The notes under the pieces: generated by a model
Database searches by the model: none
Seen by the model: the letters and a program-made list of their open reading frames with translations, nothing else
Told to the model about the DNA's origin: nothing
Origin: Enterobacter ludwigii
GTDB lineage: Bacteria > Pseudomonadota > Gammaproteobacteria > Enterobacterales > Enterobacteriaceae
Direction: 5' to 3'
NCBI GenBank assembly: GCA_900068845.1
Contig: CEFQ01000008.1
Coordinates: 393,358 to 457,357, forward strand
DNA: 64,000 nucleotides
Position numbers and translations under genes: made by a program
Part shown: positions 17,848 through 26,517 of the stretch, in pieces
How the letters are laid out: every line of letters starts with the position of its first letter
How positions within the stretch are numbered: position 1 is the stretch's first letter

Positions 17848-19203
17848 TTGCAAGAAAGGGAGTTTATCATAGCCTGTTCACATCGTTTTACCCGGGTCAA
17901 AAACGTCAGGAAATCCGCTGCGTTGATGGCTATGGCCGTCGCCCTCTCACTCGTCAGTTGCTCCTCGCCGCCGCCAAAATCGCTGGTGACGCCGATGCCG
18001 CCGGTAACGAAACCACCGATGCCCACTAAACCGACGCTGAGCAAAGAACCGGTGCGCGGCGTGTGGCTGACGACGGTTTCGCGCCTCGATTGGCCGCCAA
18101 TCAATTCAGTGAATGCCAGCCCGGCAATCCGCATCCATCAACAGCAACAAGCGTTGACTGATAAGCTGGATAATTTGCAACGTCTCGGTATCAACACCGT
18201 TTTTTTCCAGGTGAAGCCCGATGGCACCGCGCTGTGGCGTTCAAGCATCTTACCGTGGTCAGATATGATGACCGGTAAAATCGGTCAGGATCCCGGCTAC
18301 GATCCGCTGAAATTTATGCTGGATGAGGCACACAAGCGCGGCATGAAAGTGCATGCGTGGTTCAATCCCTATCGCGTATCGACCAACGTCAAACCTTCCA
18401 CGATTAACGCGTTGAACAACACGTTAGCGCTGCAACCGGCCAGCGTGTTTGTACTGCATCGCGACTGGATTCGCACTGCCAGCGATCGCTTTGTGCTCGA
18501 TCCCGGCATTCCTGCTGCGCGTGACTGGATCACTAGCATCGTAGCCGAAGTGGTGTCGCATTATCCGATCGACGGTGTGCAGTTTGATGACTATTTTTAT
18601 ACCGAAACGCCGGGTTCAACCCTCAACGACAACGCCACCTTCCGCCAATATGGCCAGGGCTTTGCCTCGAAAGCCGACTGGCGGCGCAACAATACGCTGC
18701 TGTTAATCGAGCAGGTGTCGCGCACTATCAAGCAGCTGAATCCCAACGTTGAATTCGGCGTCAGCCCCGCGGGCGTGTGGCGCAATCGTTCGCATGATGC
18801 GGCGGGTTCTGACACGCGCGGTGCAGCTGCCTACGATGAAGCGTATGCCGATACGCGTCGCTGGGTGCAAATGGGCCTGCTTGATTACATCGCGCCGCAG
18901 CTTTACTGGCCGTTTGCGCGCCAGGCCGCACGCTACGACGTGTTAGCCAACTGGTGGGCGGAGGTGGTGAAACCAACGCACACGCGGCTCTACATTGGCG
19001 TCGCGCTGTACAAAATCGGTGAAGCGTCGAAAAGCGAGCCAGACTGGACGGTCAATGGCGGCGTGCCGGAGCTTAAAAAGCAGCTCGATCTTAATGAGTC
19101 GCTACCGCAAATTAACGGCACCATTTTGTTCCGCGAGAATTACCTTAATCAGCCGCAAACCCAGGATGCGGTGAATTATTTGCGCAGCCGTTGGGGCGAT
19201 TAA
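17848..19203 (+). CDS. digH: DigH, divisome-localised peptidoglycan glycosyl hydrolase (YddW-like lipoprotein)
   Basis: Lipoprotein of the GH10-like DUF187 family that cleaves denuded glycan strands at the division septum in E. coli. The mature region follows E. coli YddW almost throughout: RGVWLTTVSRLDWPP, NTVFFQVKPDGTALW, GMKVHAWFNPYR, DGVQFDDYFYTE with the acidic catalytic motif, and GVSPAGVWRNRSHD. The lipobox is LSLVSC, Cys near residue 38. The start is uncertain. TTG at 17848 opens the frame but lacks a good SD. AGGGAG at 17857-17862 instead points to ATC/ATA at 17866-17869, which would give a normal basic signal peptide. Confidence 0.93.
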   Translation: MQEREFIIACSHRFTRVKNVRKSAALMAMAVALSLVSCSSPPPKSLVTPMPPVTKPPMPTKPTLSKEPVRGVWLTTVSRLDWPPINSVNASPAIRIHQQQQALTDKLDNLQRLGINTVFFQVKPDGTALWRSSILPWSDMMTGKIGQDPGYDPLKFMLDEAHKRGMKVHAWFNPYRVSTNVKPSTINALNNTLALQPASVFVLHRDWIRTASDRFVLDPGIPAARDWITSIVAEVVSHYPIDGVQFDDYFYTETPGSTLNDNATFRQYGQGFASKADWRRNNTLLLIEQVSRTIKQLNPNVEFGVSPAGVWRNRSHDAAGSDTRGAAAYDEAYADTRRWVQMGLLDYIAPQLYWPFARQAARYDVLANWWAEVVKPTHTRLYIGVALYKIGEASKSEPDWTVNGGVPELKKQLDLNESLPQINGTILFRENYLNQPQTQDAVNYLRSRWGD

Positions 19204-19219
19204 CGCTGCATACCCTCTT

Positions 19220-19256
19220 GCGGCGCGATTTACCACGCAATACATTGCGCCGCTAC
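19220..19256. repeat. REP-like palindrome (family A, GCGGCGCGATTTA type)
   Basis: An imperfect hairpin with outer arms GCGGCG and CGCCGC between the convergent digH and LysR genes. It shares its arms with the 59-bp array at 17601 and the copies at 43739 and 50846. There is no T-run. Confidence 0.65.
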
Positions 19257-19268
19257 AAAACATGCAGA

Positions 19269-20189
19269 TTAAGCCAGTAACGCTTCACTCTGCATTAACG
19301 CAAAAAACGACTCCAGCTCACGCAGCATCATAGAAGCGGCAATTGAAAGTTGCCGCTGCGGCGCAACGCACAGCGACAGCGTAAACGGCTTTAGCACGGT
19401 ATCGATCAGCGGGATAAATTTCAGTTCGCCACGTCGATACTCATCCACAATATCCAGCCAGCACATCAAGCTAATTCCTACATCATCGCGCACCAGCGAG
19501 CGCAGCATATGAATATTATTGGTACGCGCCACCTCATTGATCTTAATCCCCGAACTGTTTATCAGTGCTTCAAGCGGGTCGGCAAGCATCAAGGGTGCAG
19601 CGGGCACGATAAACGGCCACGATTCGCAATGGCTAAAACGAATGGACTCCAGATTGGCCAGCGGATGCTGGCTGCTCACCACGATGCCGAGACGCAGATC
19701 GGCAAACGACTTCACCAGCAGTTCGCGGGAGCTTTGCGGGTTGAGCATGATGCCGAAGTCCGCATCGCCCGACGACAATGCGTTGGCGATATGGATGTTA
19801 CTCATGGTGGTCAACGTGAAGGAGATGCCCGGATATTCAGCGCGAATACGTTGCAATATCGACGAGAAGAATCCGCGGTTAATGGCATCAATGGTCGCGA
19901 TATGCACTTGGCCATGGCGGAGGCCGCGCAGATCGTCCAGTTGCGTACAGACGCGGCCAAAGTCGCGCTGCCAGTTTTTTGCGGCATTCAGCAAGATCTC
20001 GCCGGCGGCAGTCATACGTAATCCTGATGGATGGCGCTCAAACAGCGGCATATCCAATTGCTCCTCGACCCGCAAAATCTGCCGGTCGATCGATGATGCG
20101 GAGACATGTAGCACCTCAGAAGCCTTGCGCAGCGAACCCTGGCGGGCCACTTCAGTGAAATAGAGTAGAAATCGGGAGAAGGCGAACAT
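19269..20189 (-). CDS. LysR family regulator of the adjacent catabolic cluster (inferred)
   Basis: 306 residues. The winged helix-turn-helix is at residues 5-60 (FTEVARQGSLRKASEVLHVSASSIDRQILRVEEQLDMPLF region), and a LysR substrate-binding domain follows (HVSASSID, then GISFTLTTMSNIHIA, ADFGIMLNP). It is divergent from the nine-gene cluster starting at 20333 with a 143-base gap, the usual arrangement for an activator of a catabolic operon. An 11-base palindrome (CGCATCATGCG, 20213-20223) sits 23 bases before its start. The inducer is unknown. Confidence 0.9.
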   Translation of the reverse strand: MFAFSRFLLYFTEVARQGSLRKASEVLHVSASSIDRQILRVEEQLDMPLFERHPSGLRMTAAGEILLNAAKNWQRDFGRVCTQLDDLRGLRHGQVHIATIDAINRGFFSSILQRIRAEYPGISFTLTTMSNIHIANALSSGDADFGIMLNPQSSRELLVKSFADLRLGIVVSSQHPLANLESIRFSHCESWPFIVPAAPLMLADPLEALINSSGIKINEVARTNNIHMLRSLVRDDVGISLMCWLDIVDEYRRGELKFIPLIDTVLKPFTLSLCVAPQRQLSIAASMMLRELESFFALMQSEALLA

Positions 20190-20212
20190 AAGGGGTGCTC
20201 TCTTTTTTGCAA

Positions 20213-20223
20213 CGCATCATGCG
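20213..20223. promoter_or_regulatory. Short palindrome in the LysR-catabolic operon gap
   Basis: CGCATCATGCG is a perfect 5-1-5 inverted repeat 23 bases upstream of the LysR start and about 110 bases upstream of the divergent operon. It is a candidate autoregulatory site, from position and symmetry only. Confidence 0.35.
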
Positions 20224-20332
20224 AATTAAACAGATGGACGCTTACACATGAGCAAAATAATAATCGCTGCCATGATAAAAACAAGGGTTTACGCGGCCTT
20301 GTCGCTGCTGATATCCCTGTTCAGGCAGACAG

Positions 20333-21286
20333 ATGATGAAATCTACCGAACTCGCCGTCACCGTCATCGCAAAGCAGTTCAACGGTGCAGGCAATGTGTT
20401 ACTCACGCTGGCGAGTCGCCGCGACCAACCGCTCCCCGACTTTACGCCCGGCGCGCATATCGATGTGCTTATTCCCGACTGCGGTAAACGCCAGTATTCG
20501 CTTTGTTCAGCGCCGGATAATGCCGATGGTTACCAAATCTGCGTGCGTCTTGATGCGCGATCAACCGGCGGATCCCGCTGGCTACATCAGCAGTTGGCTT
20601 TGGGCGATGCCTTACACATCTCTGCACCGCGCAACCACTTCCCGCTGCCGCAGGCACCGCGAACGCTGCTGTTTGCCGCAGGGATTGGCTTAACGCCGCT
20701 GTTGATAATGGCCGAAGCGCTGGCGGCACGTCAGGCGGATTTCACCCTGCACATCTACCTGAAGCGCGCCGACGAACTGGCTTTCAGCGAACGCCTAAGC
20801 AGACTTGGCGATCACGCCATCATTCATTTCAGCAGCGAAGGCGACAGCCTGCGCCAGCATGTTCCCGACGATCTCACTCAGCCACAAAACAGCGTGTTAA
20901 TGTCCTGCGGCCCGGCGGGCTTTATGGATCATCTGCAGCAATTGGCATTGCAGCACGGCTGGCAGGCCGATCAGTTGCACAGTGAACGTTTCAAACCCAC
21001 CACAGCGCTGCTTGCTGGCGGTGCATTTGCAGTAGAAATCGCCTCTAGCGGCGCACGCTTTACCGTGGGCGCGGAACAAAGTATTGCCGAGGTGCTGGAA
21101 GATGCAGGAATTGACATCGAACTCTCGTGCGAACAAGGCATGTGCGGTGCCTGCATCACCGGCGTACTGGCGGGCGAGCCGGATCATCGTGACGATGTAT
21201 TAAGCCAGCAAGAGCGCGCGGCCAATGATTGCATTGTGCTGTGCTGCTCGCGCGCCCGCTCCCCGCTGCTGGTTCTGGATCTATGA
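20333..21286 (+). CDS. PDR/VanB family oxidoreductase (ferredoxin-type reductase with C-terminal [2Fe-2S])
   Basis: 317-residue one-chain electron-transfer protein. The N-terminal flavin-binding barrel has RQYSLCSAP, and the NAD(P)H domain has LLFAAGIGLTPLLIMAEAL and MSCGPAGFMD. A plant-type ferredoxin domain ends the chain with cysteines 266, 271, 274 and 304 in CX4CX2CX29C spacing. Such proteins (VanB, phthalate dioxygenase reductase) normally feed electrons to a Rieske oxygenase, but none is in this cluster. Two Met codons at 20333 and 20336 are possible starts. The next gene overlaps its stop by ATGA. Confidence 0.9.
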   Translation: MMKSTELAVTVIAKQFNGAGNVLLTLASRRDQPLPDFTPGAHIDVLIPDCGKRQYSLCSAPDNADGYQICVRLDARSTGGSRWLHQQLALGDALHISAPRNHFPLPQAPRTLLFAAGIGLTPLLIMAEALAARQADFTLHIYLKRADELAFSERLSRLGDHAIIHFSSEGDSLRQHVPDDLTQPQNSVLMSCGPAGFMDHLQQLALQHGWQADQLHSERFKPTTALLAGGAFAVEIASSGARFTVGAEQSIAEVLEDAGIDIELSCEQGMCGACITGVLAGEPDHRDDVLSQQERAANDCIVLCCSRARSPLLVLDL

Positions 21287-22482
21287 GCGGCTATCCGGGT
21301 GCGACTGGCGCACGTTTACCCCGTTGGCTGCTGCCAGAGAACTGGCCTGTTACCCACAATCAACCACAGCTGGCGACCTTACATTTTCACGCTGCTGGCC
21401 TGCAATTCGAACCCGACAACGCAGAATTACCGGCTAATTATCTGCCGCTAAAGGGTGCGCTGGTGCTGCCCGCGTTTATCGAGCCGCATGCACATCTGGA
21501 TAAAACCTTCACCTTTGAGCGCAGCCCGGCGCAGCAGCCTGGATTGCTGGCGGCAATTACCGCGATGCATCAGGACCGCGCGCACTGGAACGCAGAGGAT
21601 CTGCAACTGCGCGCCACGCGCGCGCTGCAGTGGGCGGTTGAAGCCGGTGTCGGCTTGCTGCGCACCCATATCGACTGGTTCTCCGTCGATGCACCATTAG
21701 CGTGGCAAGTGATTGGCGGTCTGCACCATCCGTTGTGCAGCATTGAGCGCGTGGCACTCGCGCCGCTCAGTTTCTTCGCCGATGCCAGGGATGCGCAGCA
21801 TATTGCCGCGCAGGTGGCGACCAGCGGTCCCGGCGCACTGCTGGGCGGCTTTATTCACAGCAGCAACTGGGACGCGCAGGCGTTTCAGCATCTGCTGGAC
21901 GCCGCAGAACAGTGGCAGCTGGATATCGATCTGCATATTGATGAAGAACTTAGCGTCGAAGCGCAGGGATTACGCTGGCTGGCGCGCTATTTGCAGCAGC
22001 ATCCATTCAGCGGCGCGATTACCTGCAGCCACAGCTGTGCGTTATCGCAGCAGGACGATGCGGAACAGATTCTGGCCGTGCTGGCGCAGTACAACGTCAC
22101 GCTGATTGCACTGCCGCTCACCAACCTGTTGCTACAGGATGCAGTGCCAGGCCGCACGCCGCGCCTGCGCGGTTTAACGCTGGTGAAAGAGGCGCAGGCG
22201 CATGGCATTCCGCTGCTGCTCGGCGCTGACAATGTGCAGGATGCGTTCTGCCCGTTTGGCAGCTATGACCCGCTGGATACGCTGTTTAGCGGTTTGTTGA
22301 GCCTGCAACTGGGCGCGGCATTTGATGAGGCCTCCGCGCTGATATGCCAACGCCGCGCGCTGCTGGCTAATGATGTCGTGATTTTTCCGGATGCCGATGT
22401 GGCGAGTTGGCCGTTGCGTCAACGTCAGCGCTATCGGTTGAAAAAGGGTGTGCGTTATGGAGAAACAACAAATGACGCTTGA
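21283..22482 (+). CDS. Cytosine deaminase-like amidohydrolase
   Basis: 399-residue metal-dependent hydrolase. The HxH metal site is PHAHLDKT with His69 and His71. LHIDEELS carries a further His, TCSHSCAL another, and LLGADNVQDAFCPFGSYDPL the metal-binding Asp in the pattern of cytosine deaminase, isoguanine deaminase and AtzC-type enzymes. These hydrolyse amino groups or ring amides of N-heterocycles. The start at 21283 overlaps the reductase stop (ATGA), and the next gene starts inside its 3' end. The substrate cannot be read from sequence; a heterocyclic amine or lactam is a reasonable guess. Confidence 0.85.
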   Translation: MSGYPGATGARLPRWLLPENWPVTHNQPQLATLHFHAAGLQFEPDNAELPANYLPLKGALVLPAFIEPHAHLDKTFTFERSPAQQPGLLAAITAMHQDRAHWNAEDLQLRATRALQWAVEAGVGLLRTHIDWFSVDAPLAWQVIGGLHHPLCSIERVALAPLSFFADARDAQHIAAQVATSGPGALLGGFIHSSNWDAQAFQHLLDAAEQWQLDIDLHIDEELSVEAQGLRWLARYLQQHPFSGAITCSHSCALSQQDDAEQILAVLAQYNVTLIALPLTNLLLQDAVPGRTPRLRGLTLVKEAQAHGIPLLLGADNVQDAFCPFGSYDPLDTLFSGLLSLQLGAAFDEASALICQRRALLANDVVIFPDADVASWPLRQRQRYRLKKGVRYGETTNDA

Positions 22483-22927
22483 TGAAGGCGCGGGAAAACC
22501 GCTGGCGAAATATGCTGCGTGGCGACGCGCGGGCGATTTCATTTTTCTCTCCGGCATTATTCCGGTGAATCCGCAAACCGCCACCATTGTGCGTGGCTAC
22601 GACGACATTCCTGCCGCGGCACAGCGACTGCTCGGGCGGAGCGGCGAGTTCTCCACCGACATTAAAGAAGGCCCGATTCTGGCGCAGAGTTGGTACGTGC
22701 TGGAGAGCATCCGCACCACCATTGAAAGCGCGGGCGGCCAGATGAGCGACGTGTTCAAGCTGGTGCAGTACTTCCGCAATCTCGATCACTTCCCCCATTA
22801 CAGCCGGGTGCGTAAGCAATTTTTCCCCGCTGAGCCGCCGGTTTCAACCGTGGTGCAGGTGAGCGAAATGTTGCCGAGTCCGGACGTCTTAATTGAAGTT
22901 GAAGCCACGGCGTGGTTGCCGCAATAA
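22457..22927 (+). CDS. RidA/YjgF family protein, long variant without the catalytic arginine
   Basis: 156 residues, longer than E. coli RidA (128). The N-terminus AGDFIFLSGIIPVNPQT is the Rid core, with an inserted segment (DIPAAAQRLLGRSGEFSTD) and ILAQSWYVLESIRTTIESAGGQMSDVFKL. At the RidA Arg105 position the sequence is PPVSTVVQVSEML, so the arginine is missing. This type is often found beside genes for degradation of aromatic or nitrogen compounds, where it may deaminate or hydrolyse an intermediate by another mechanism. It overlaps the amidohydrolase gene by 26 bases. Confidence 0.86.
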   Translation: MEKQQMTLDEGAGKPLAKYAAWRRAGDFIFLSGIIPVNPQTATIVRGYDDIPAAAQRLLGRSGEFSTDIKEGPILAQSWYVLESIRTTIESAGGQMSDVFKLVQYFRNLDHFPHYSRVRKQFFPAEPPVSTVVQVSEMLPSPDVLIEVEATAWLPQ

Positions 22928-22941
22928 CACGAGGAGTTGAA

Positions 22942-23820
22942 ATGTTGCATGGTTATATTCCGGCAAACCGCTTTTTGCCGTACCTAAGCTGGACTGACAT
23001 CGCCACGCTGGAAAATAAAGCCAACACCGTGATCGTGTTGCCGACCGGCGCGATTGAGCAGCATGGCCCGCATCTGCCGTGTGCGGTCGACAGCGTAATC
23101 TCTTCCGGCGTGGTCGGTCACGCGCTGGCGCGCTTACCCGCTGAAATCCCGGCTTACGCGATTCCGCCGATCACCTACGGCAAATCTGATGAGCATCTGC
23201 ATTTTCCCGGCACGCTAACGCTGACCGGCGAAACCCTGCTGCACACCATTCTGGAGATTGGGGAATCACTCTATCGCGCCGGTTTCCGCAAATTTCTGAT
23301 GGTTAACGGCCATGGCGGTCAGCCGCAGCCATTGCAGATGGCGGCGCGCGAACTGCGTCTGCGCCACGGCGACATGATTATCATCATGCAAGACACCTTC
23401 AAAGTCCCCAACTGCGCCGAAAGCTTTATGGACGACAAAGAGCGTCAGATGGCGATGCATGCCGGTCACGCAGAAACCGCGCTGATGCTGGCGCTGGCGC
23501 CCGATACGGTGCAAATGGACAAAGCGGTGGCCAACTATCCGCCGGCATTCCCCTGCCCGACGCTTTCTGCCAACAAGCCGATGGCCGCGTGGGCGTCGTA
23601 CGATTTCGGCCCGAGCGGCGTCATTGGCGATCCGCTGCCTTCTACCCCCGAGCAAGGTGCGGCAATCCTCGATTCGCTGGCTGAAAGCTGGGCAACCGTG
23701 ATCACCGAAGTGCATCAAATGACATGGGTGACACGCGCCGAACCGGCGTGGGGCACCGGCCAGTGGCAAGGCAAAGTATTAGACCACAATGACGCAGCCG
23801 CCTTTTTACAACCGCGCTAG
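22942..23820 (+). CDS. Creatininase family amidohydrolase
   Basis: 292-residue metal hydrolase. LPTGAIEQHGPHLPCAVDS, near residues 32-50, holds the Glu, His and Asp metal ligands. MVNGHGGQPQ and HAGHAETALML follow in the right order for the creatininase fold. Family members open cyclic or secondary amides (creatinine amidohydrolase) or act on related bonds. The creatinine degradation partners creatinase and sarcosine oxidase are not visible, so creatinine itself is unlikely. GAGGAG lies 7 bases before the ATG, which supports this start over one 30 bases upstream. Confidence 0.88.
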   Translation: MLHGYIPANRFLPYLSWTDIATLENKANTVIVLPTGAIEQHGPHLPCAVDSVISSGVVGHALARLPAEIPAYAIPPITYGKSDEHLHFPGTLTLTGETLLHTILEIGESLYRAGFRKFLMVNGHGGQPQPLQMAARELRLRHGDMIIIMQDTFKVPNCAESFMDDKERQMAMHAGHAETALMLALAPDTVQMDKAVANYPPAFPCPTLSANKPMAAWASYDFGPSGVIGDPLPSTPEQGAAILDSLAESWATVITEVHQMTWVTRAEPAWGTGQWQGKVLDHNDAAAFLQPR

Positions 23821-23829
23821 GGAATATTG

Positions 23830-24801
23830 ATGAAAAAAACATTGAGCATTGCTGCCGCGCTTGCGCTGGCCCTGTCAGCCCCGAGCATGGCGGCTGAGAA
23901 ATTCACCTTTATGACCAACTGGTATGCGCAGGCGGAACACGGCGGATTCTACCAGGCGCAGGCGCAAAATCTGTATCGTGATGCCGGCCTCGACGTCACC
24001 ATTAAAATGGGCGGCCCGCAGGTGCATACCATGCAGTTGATGGCCGCGGGTCAGGCCGACTGCATTATCAGCGATAACATGCAGGCGCTGGAAATCTGGC
24101 AGCAAGGCGTGCAGGCGATGCCGGTCGCCACCACTTTCCAGCACTCGGCGATTGCCTTTCTCACCCATCCGGATGTAAAAAATCAGGCTGATCTGCAAGG
24201 CAAAACCTTCCTGCTGGCCGCCGAAGCCTACACCTCATATTGGCCATGGGCGCAGAGCGCGTTGAACCTGAAAAATGCGCGGGTGCGGCCGTATACCTTC
24301 AGCATTCAGCCGTTCCTCGCCGACAAAACGCTGGTGCAGCAAGGCTATATCACCTCCGAACCGTTTGCGGTGCAGAAAGCCAATGCGCAGGCCAATGTGT
24401 ATCCGATCAGCGATTGGGGCTATCCGCCGTACGGCAACAGCATCGTCTGCATGAAATCGACCATCGAGCAGCGTCCGGACGTGGTGGCCGCGTTTGTGAA
24501 AGCCTCAATGCAAGGCTGGAAGAATTATCTCCAGGATCCCAGCGCCGGCAACGTACTGATTAAGAAAGAGAACCCGCAGATGAGCGATGAGCAGATCGCC
24601 TTCGGTATTGCACAGATGAAGAAATACCAGATGCTGACCGGCGGTGATGCGCAAACCGGTGGCATTGGCATCATGACCGAAGCACGCCTTAAGCAAACCT
24701 GGCAACTGCTGGTCGATACCAAGCTGATCGATCCGGCCAAAGTGCCGTTTGACGGCAGCTATACGCTGAAATTCATCCAAGACGTCAAGGTATTACCATG
24801 A
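23830..24801 (+). CDS. ABC transporter substrate-binding protein (NMT1/THI5-like)
   Basis: 323-residue periplasmic protein with a clear signal peptide, MKKTLSIAAALALALS and cleavage after SMA-A near residue 22. The mature start KFTFMTNWYAQAEHGGFYQAQ and VTIKMGGPQVHTMQLMAAGQADC follow the NMT1/THI5 pattern of proteins that bind pyrimidines, thiamine precursors, riboflavin, taurine or aliphatic sulfonates. AGGGA lies 6 bases before the ATG. It is the first of three importer genes, coupled by ATGA to the ATPase. Relatives and neighbours favour a small N-containing ring compound over a sulfonate. Confidence 0.88.
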   Translation: MKKTLSIAAALALALSAPSMAAEKFTFMTNWYAQAEHGGFYQAQAQNLYRDAGLDVTIKMGGPQVHTMQLMAAGQADCIISDNMQALEIWQQGVQAMPVATTFQHSAIAFLTHPDVKNQADLQGKTFLLAAEAYTSYWPWAQSALNLKNARVRPYTFSIQPFLADKTLVQQGYITSEPFAVQKANAQANVYPISDWGYPPYGNSIVCMKSTIEQRPDVVAAFVKASMQGWKNYLQDPSAGNVLIKKENPQMSDEQIAFGIAQMKKYQMLTGGDAQTGGIGIMTEARLKQTWQLLVDTKLIDPAKVPFDGSYTLKFIQDVKVLP

Positions 24802-25631
24802 ATACCGCCAGCCATCTGACGCTGCTCAATCCCGATGCGCAAACGGTGCCGCGTTCAGCGGCGCCACCGGCGATTGAGGTGCTGTCAGCCGAGAAAATCT
24901 ATCCTAACGGCACGCGCGCGCTGCTGCCGGTCGATCTGACGATTCGTCAGGGGGAATTTGTCTCGCTGCTCGGCCCGTCCGGCTGCGGCAAAAGTACCCT
25001 GTTGAAAATGATCGCCGGGCTGATTGAGCCCACCGACGGCAAACTCATGCTGTTCCGCCGCGATCGTCGTGAAAATCAGCGCGATCTGCCGCTGTCGTTC
25101 GTGTTTCAGGAAGCGACGCTCATGCCGTGGAGCAACGTGCACAAAAATGTACGTCTACCGCTCGATTTAGCAGGCGTGCCGCGTGCCGAAGCTGATACCC
25201 GCGTGCGCGAGATCCTCGACCTGGTCGGCCTCGGCCAGTTTGGTCACGTGCTACCACGCGAGCTTTCTGGCGGTATGCAGATGCGCGTCTCCATAGCGCG
25301 CGGTCTGGTCACGCGCCCCAAAGTGCTGCTGATGGATGAGCCGTTTGGCGCGCTGGACGAAATCACCCGCAACAAGCTGGACAGCGATCTGCTGGATTTG
25401 TGGCAGGAGCAGAAGCTGACGGTGGTGTTTGTCACCCACTCAATTCAGGAAGCGGTGTTCCTGTCGCAGCGCGTGATCATGATGGCGGCGCGTCCTGGAC
25501 GCGTGGTGGATGACATCCGCATTGAAACCAGCGTGCCGCGCGACGATGAGTTCCGCGTCAGCCAGCACTTCACCCACTATGCGCAACAGCTGCAACGCGG
25601 CCTGTTGGCGGCGAGCAAGGAGAGTCAATGA
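24798..25631 (+). CDS. ABC transporter ATP-binding protein (SsuB/TauB/ThiZ type)
   Basis: 277-residue ATPase. Walker A is GPSGCGKSTLL near residue 57, the Q-loop VFQEATLMPW follows, the signature is LSGGMQMRVSIARGL, and Walker B is VLLMDEPFGALDE, with the switch His in VTHSIQEAV. The family is the nitrate/sulfonate/pyrimidine importer group. Coupled by 4-base overlaps to the binding protein and to the permease. Confidence 0.92.
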   Translation: MNTASHLTLLNPDAQTVPRSAAPPAIEVLSAEKIYPNGTRALLPVDLTIRQGEFVSLLGPSGCGKSTLLKMIAGLIEPTDGKLMLFRRDRRENQRDLPLSFVFQEATLMPWSNVHKNVRLPLDLAGVPRAEADTRVREILDLVGLGQFGHVLPRELSGGMQMRVSIARGLVTRPKVLLMDEPFGALDEITRNKLDSDLLDLWQEQKLTVVFVTHSIQEAVFLSQRVIMMAARPGRVVDDIRIETSVPRDDEFRVSQHFTHYAQQLQRGLLAASKESQ

Positions 25632-26428
25632 TGAAACCGTTAGCCGCCCATCGTCAATTTCAGCAATGGCTATTCCCGGCCATCGTCGCGGTCGCCATGC
25701 TGCTGCTGTGGCAGTTTCTGGTCACCACCTTCAAGGTGCCGGTGTTTCTGGTGCCATCTCCGTTAGTGGTAGCACAAAGTCTGGTGCAGAATTTCCCGAC
25801 GCTGTTTATGTCACTGCTCTATACCTTAAAGATCACCGTGATTTCCTTCGCAGTGGCGATTGTGATCGGCTCGATCGTGGCGTTTCTGCTGGTGCAAAAC
25901 CGCTTTATTGAAACCGCCCTGTTCCCTTACATCGTGTTTTTGCAGGTCACGCCGATTGTCGCTATCGCGCCGTTAATCATCATCTGGGTGAAAGACACCA
26001 CGCTATCGTTGGTGGTGTGCGCAACCTTAATGGCCGTGTTTCCAATCATTTCCAATACCACGCAAGGTCTGCGTAGCGTATCGCCGGGATTGTTGAGCTA
26101 TTTTCGCCTCAATCATGCTTCACGCATGCAGATTCTCTTGCGCCTGCGTATTCCTTCGGCGCTGCCGTACTTCTTCGGCGCGCTGCGCATCTCCAGCGGC
26201 TTATCGCTGATTGGCGCAGTGGTGGCAGAGTTTGTCGCCGGCACTGGCGGCACCGATACCGGGCTGGCCTACCAAATTTTGCAGGCCGGTTATCAACTCA
26301 ACATTCCACTGATGTTTGCCGCGCTGCTGCTGATTTCACTGGCTGGTTTCCTGCTGTTTGCACTGATGTCATGGATTACGCGCCACGTACTGGCGGCATG
26401 GCATGAGAGTGAAATGAGCCCCAGTTAA
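25628..26428 (+). CDS. ABC transporter permease (SsuC/TauC/ThiX type)
   Basis: 266-residue inner-membrane protein with about six hydrophobic segments. The binding-protein-dependent transport motif is near residues 165-210 (LNHASRMQILLRLRIPSALPYFFGALRISSGLSL region, EAA loop). AGGAG precedes ATG codons at 25628 and 25631, either of which could be used. A family B REP pair separates it from the next gene, the first gap in an otherwise tightly packed operon. Confidence 0.92.
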   Translation: MMKPLAAHRQFQQWLFPAIVAVAMLLLWQFLVTTFKVPVFLVPSPLVVAQSLVQNFPTLFMSLLYTLKITVISFAVAIVIGSIVAFLLVQNRFIETALFPYIVFLQVTPIVAIAPLIIIWVKDTTLSLVVCATLMAVFPIISNTTQGLRSVSPGLLSYFRLNHASRMQILLRLRIPSALPYFFGALRISSGLSLIGAVVAEFVAGTGGTDTGLAYQILQAGYQLNIPLMFAALLLISLAGFLLFALMSWITRHVLAAWHESEMSPS

Positions 26429-26431
26429 CAT

Positions 26432-26490
26432 CGTAACGTCGCCATTTATGGCGACCTTCTTACCAGGTCGCCATAAATGGCGACCCTACG
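26432..26490. repeat. REP-like inverted pair (family B) inside the catabolic gene array
   Basis: Two GTCGCCATTTATGGCGACC-type hairpins in opposite orientation, 9 bases apart, with outer CGTA/TACG ends. It lies in the 89-base gap between the ABC permease and the FAD oxidase genes. Structures like this commonly stabilise or separate upstream mRNA. Related copies occur at 12836, 35073 and, in diverged form, 52929. Confidence 0.75.
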
Positions 26491-26517
26491 GAAAACCTTT
26501 TTACACAGGAAATAAAC

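Noticed and set aside
22942-23820. Creatinine degradation gene
   Set aside because: Creatinase and sarcosine oxidase partners are missing, and the other cluster genes do not fit; only the family is supported.
24798-26428. Taurine or alkanesulfonate importer (ssuBC/tauBC)
   Set aside because: No sulfonatase, TauD or SsuD gene is linked, and the binding protein looks closer to the pyrimidine/NMT1 type.
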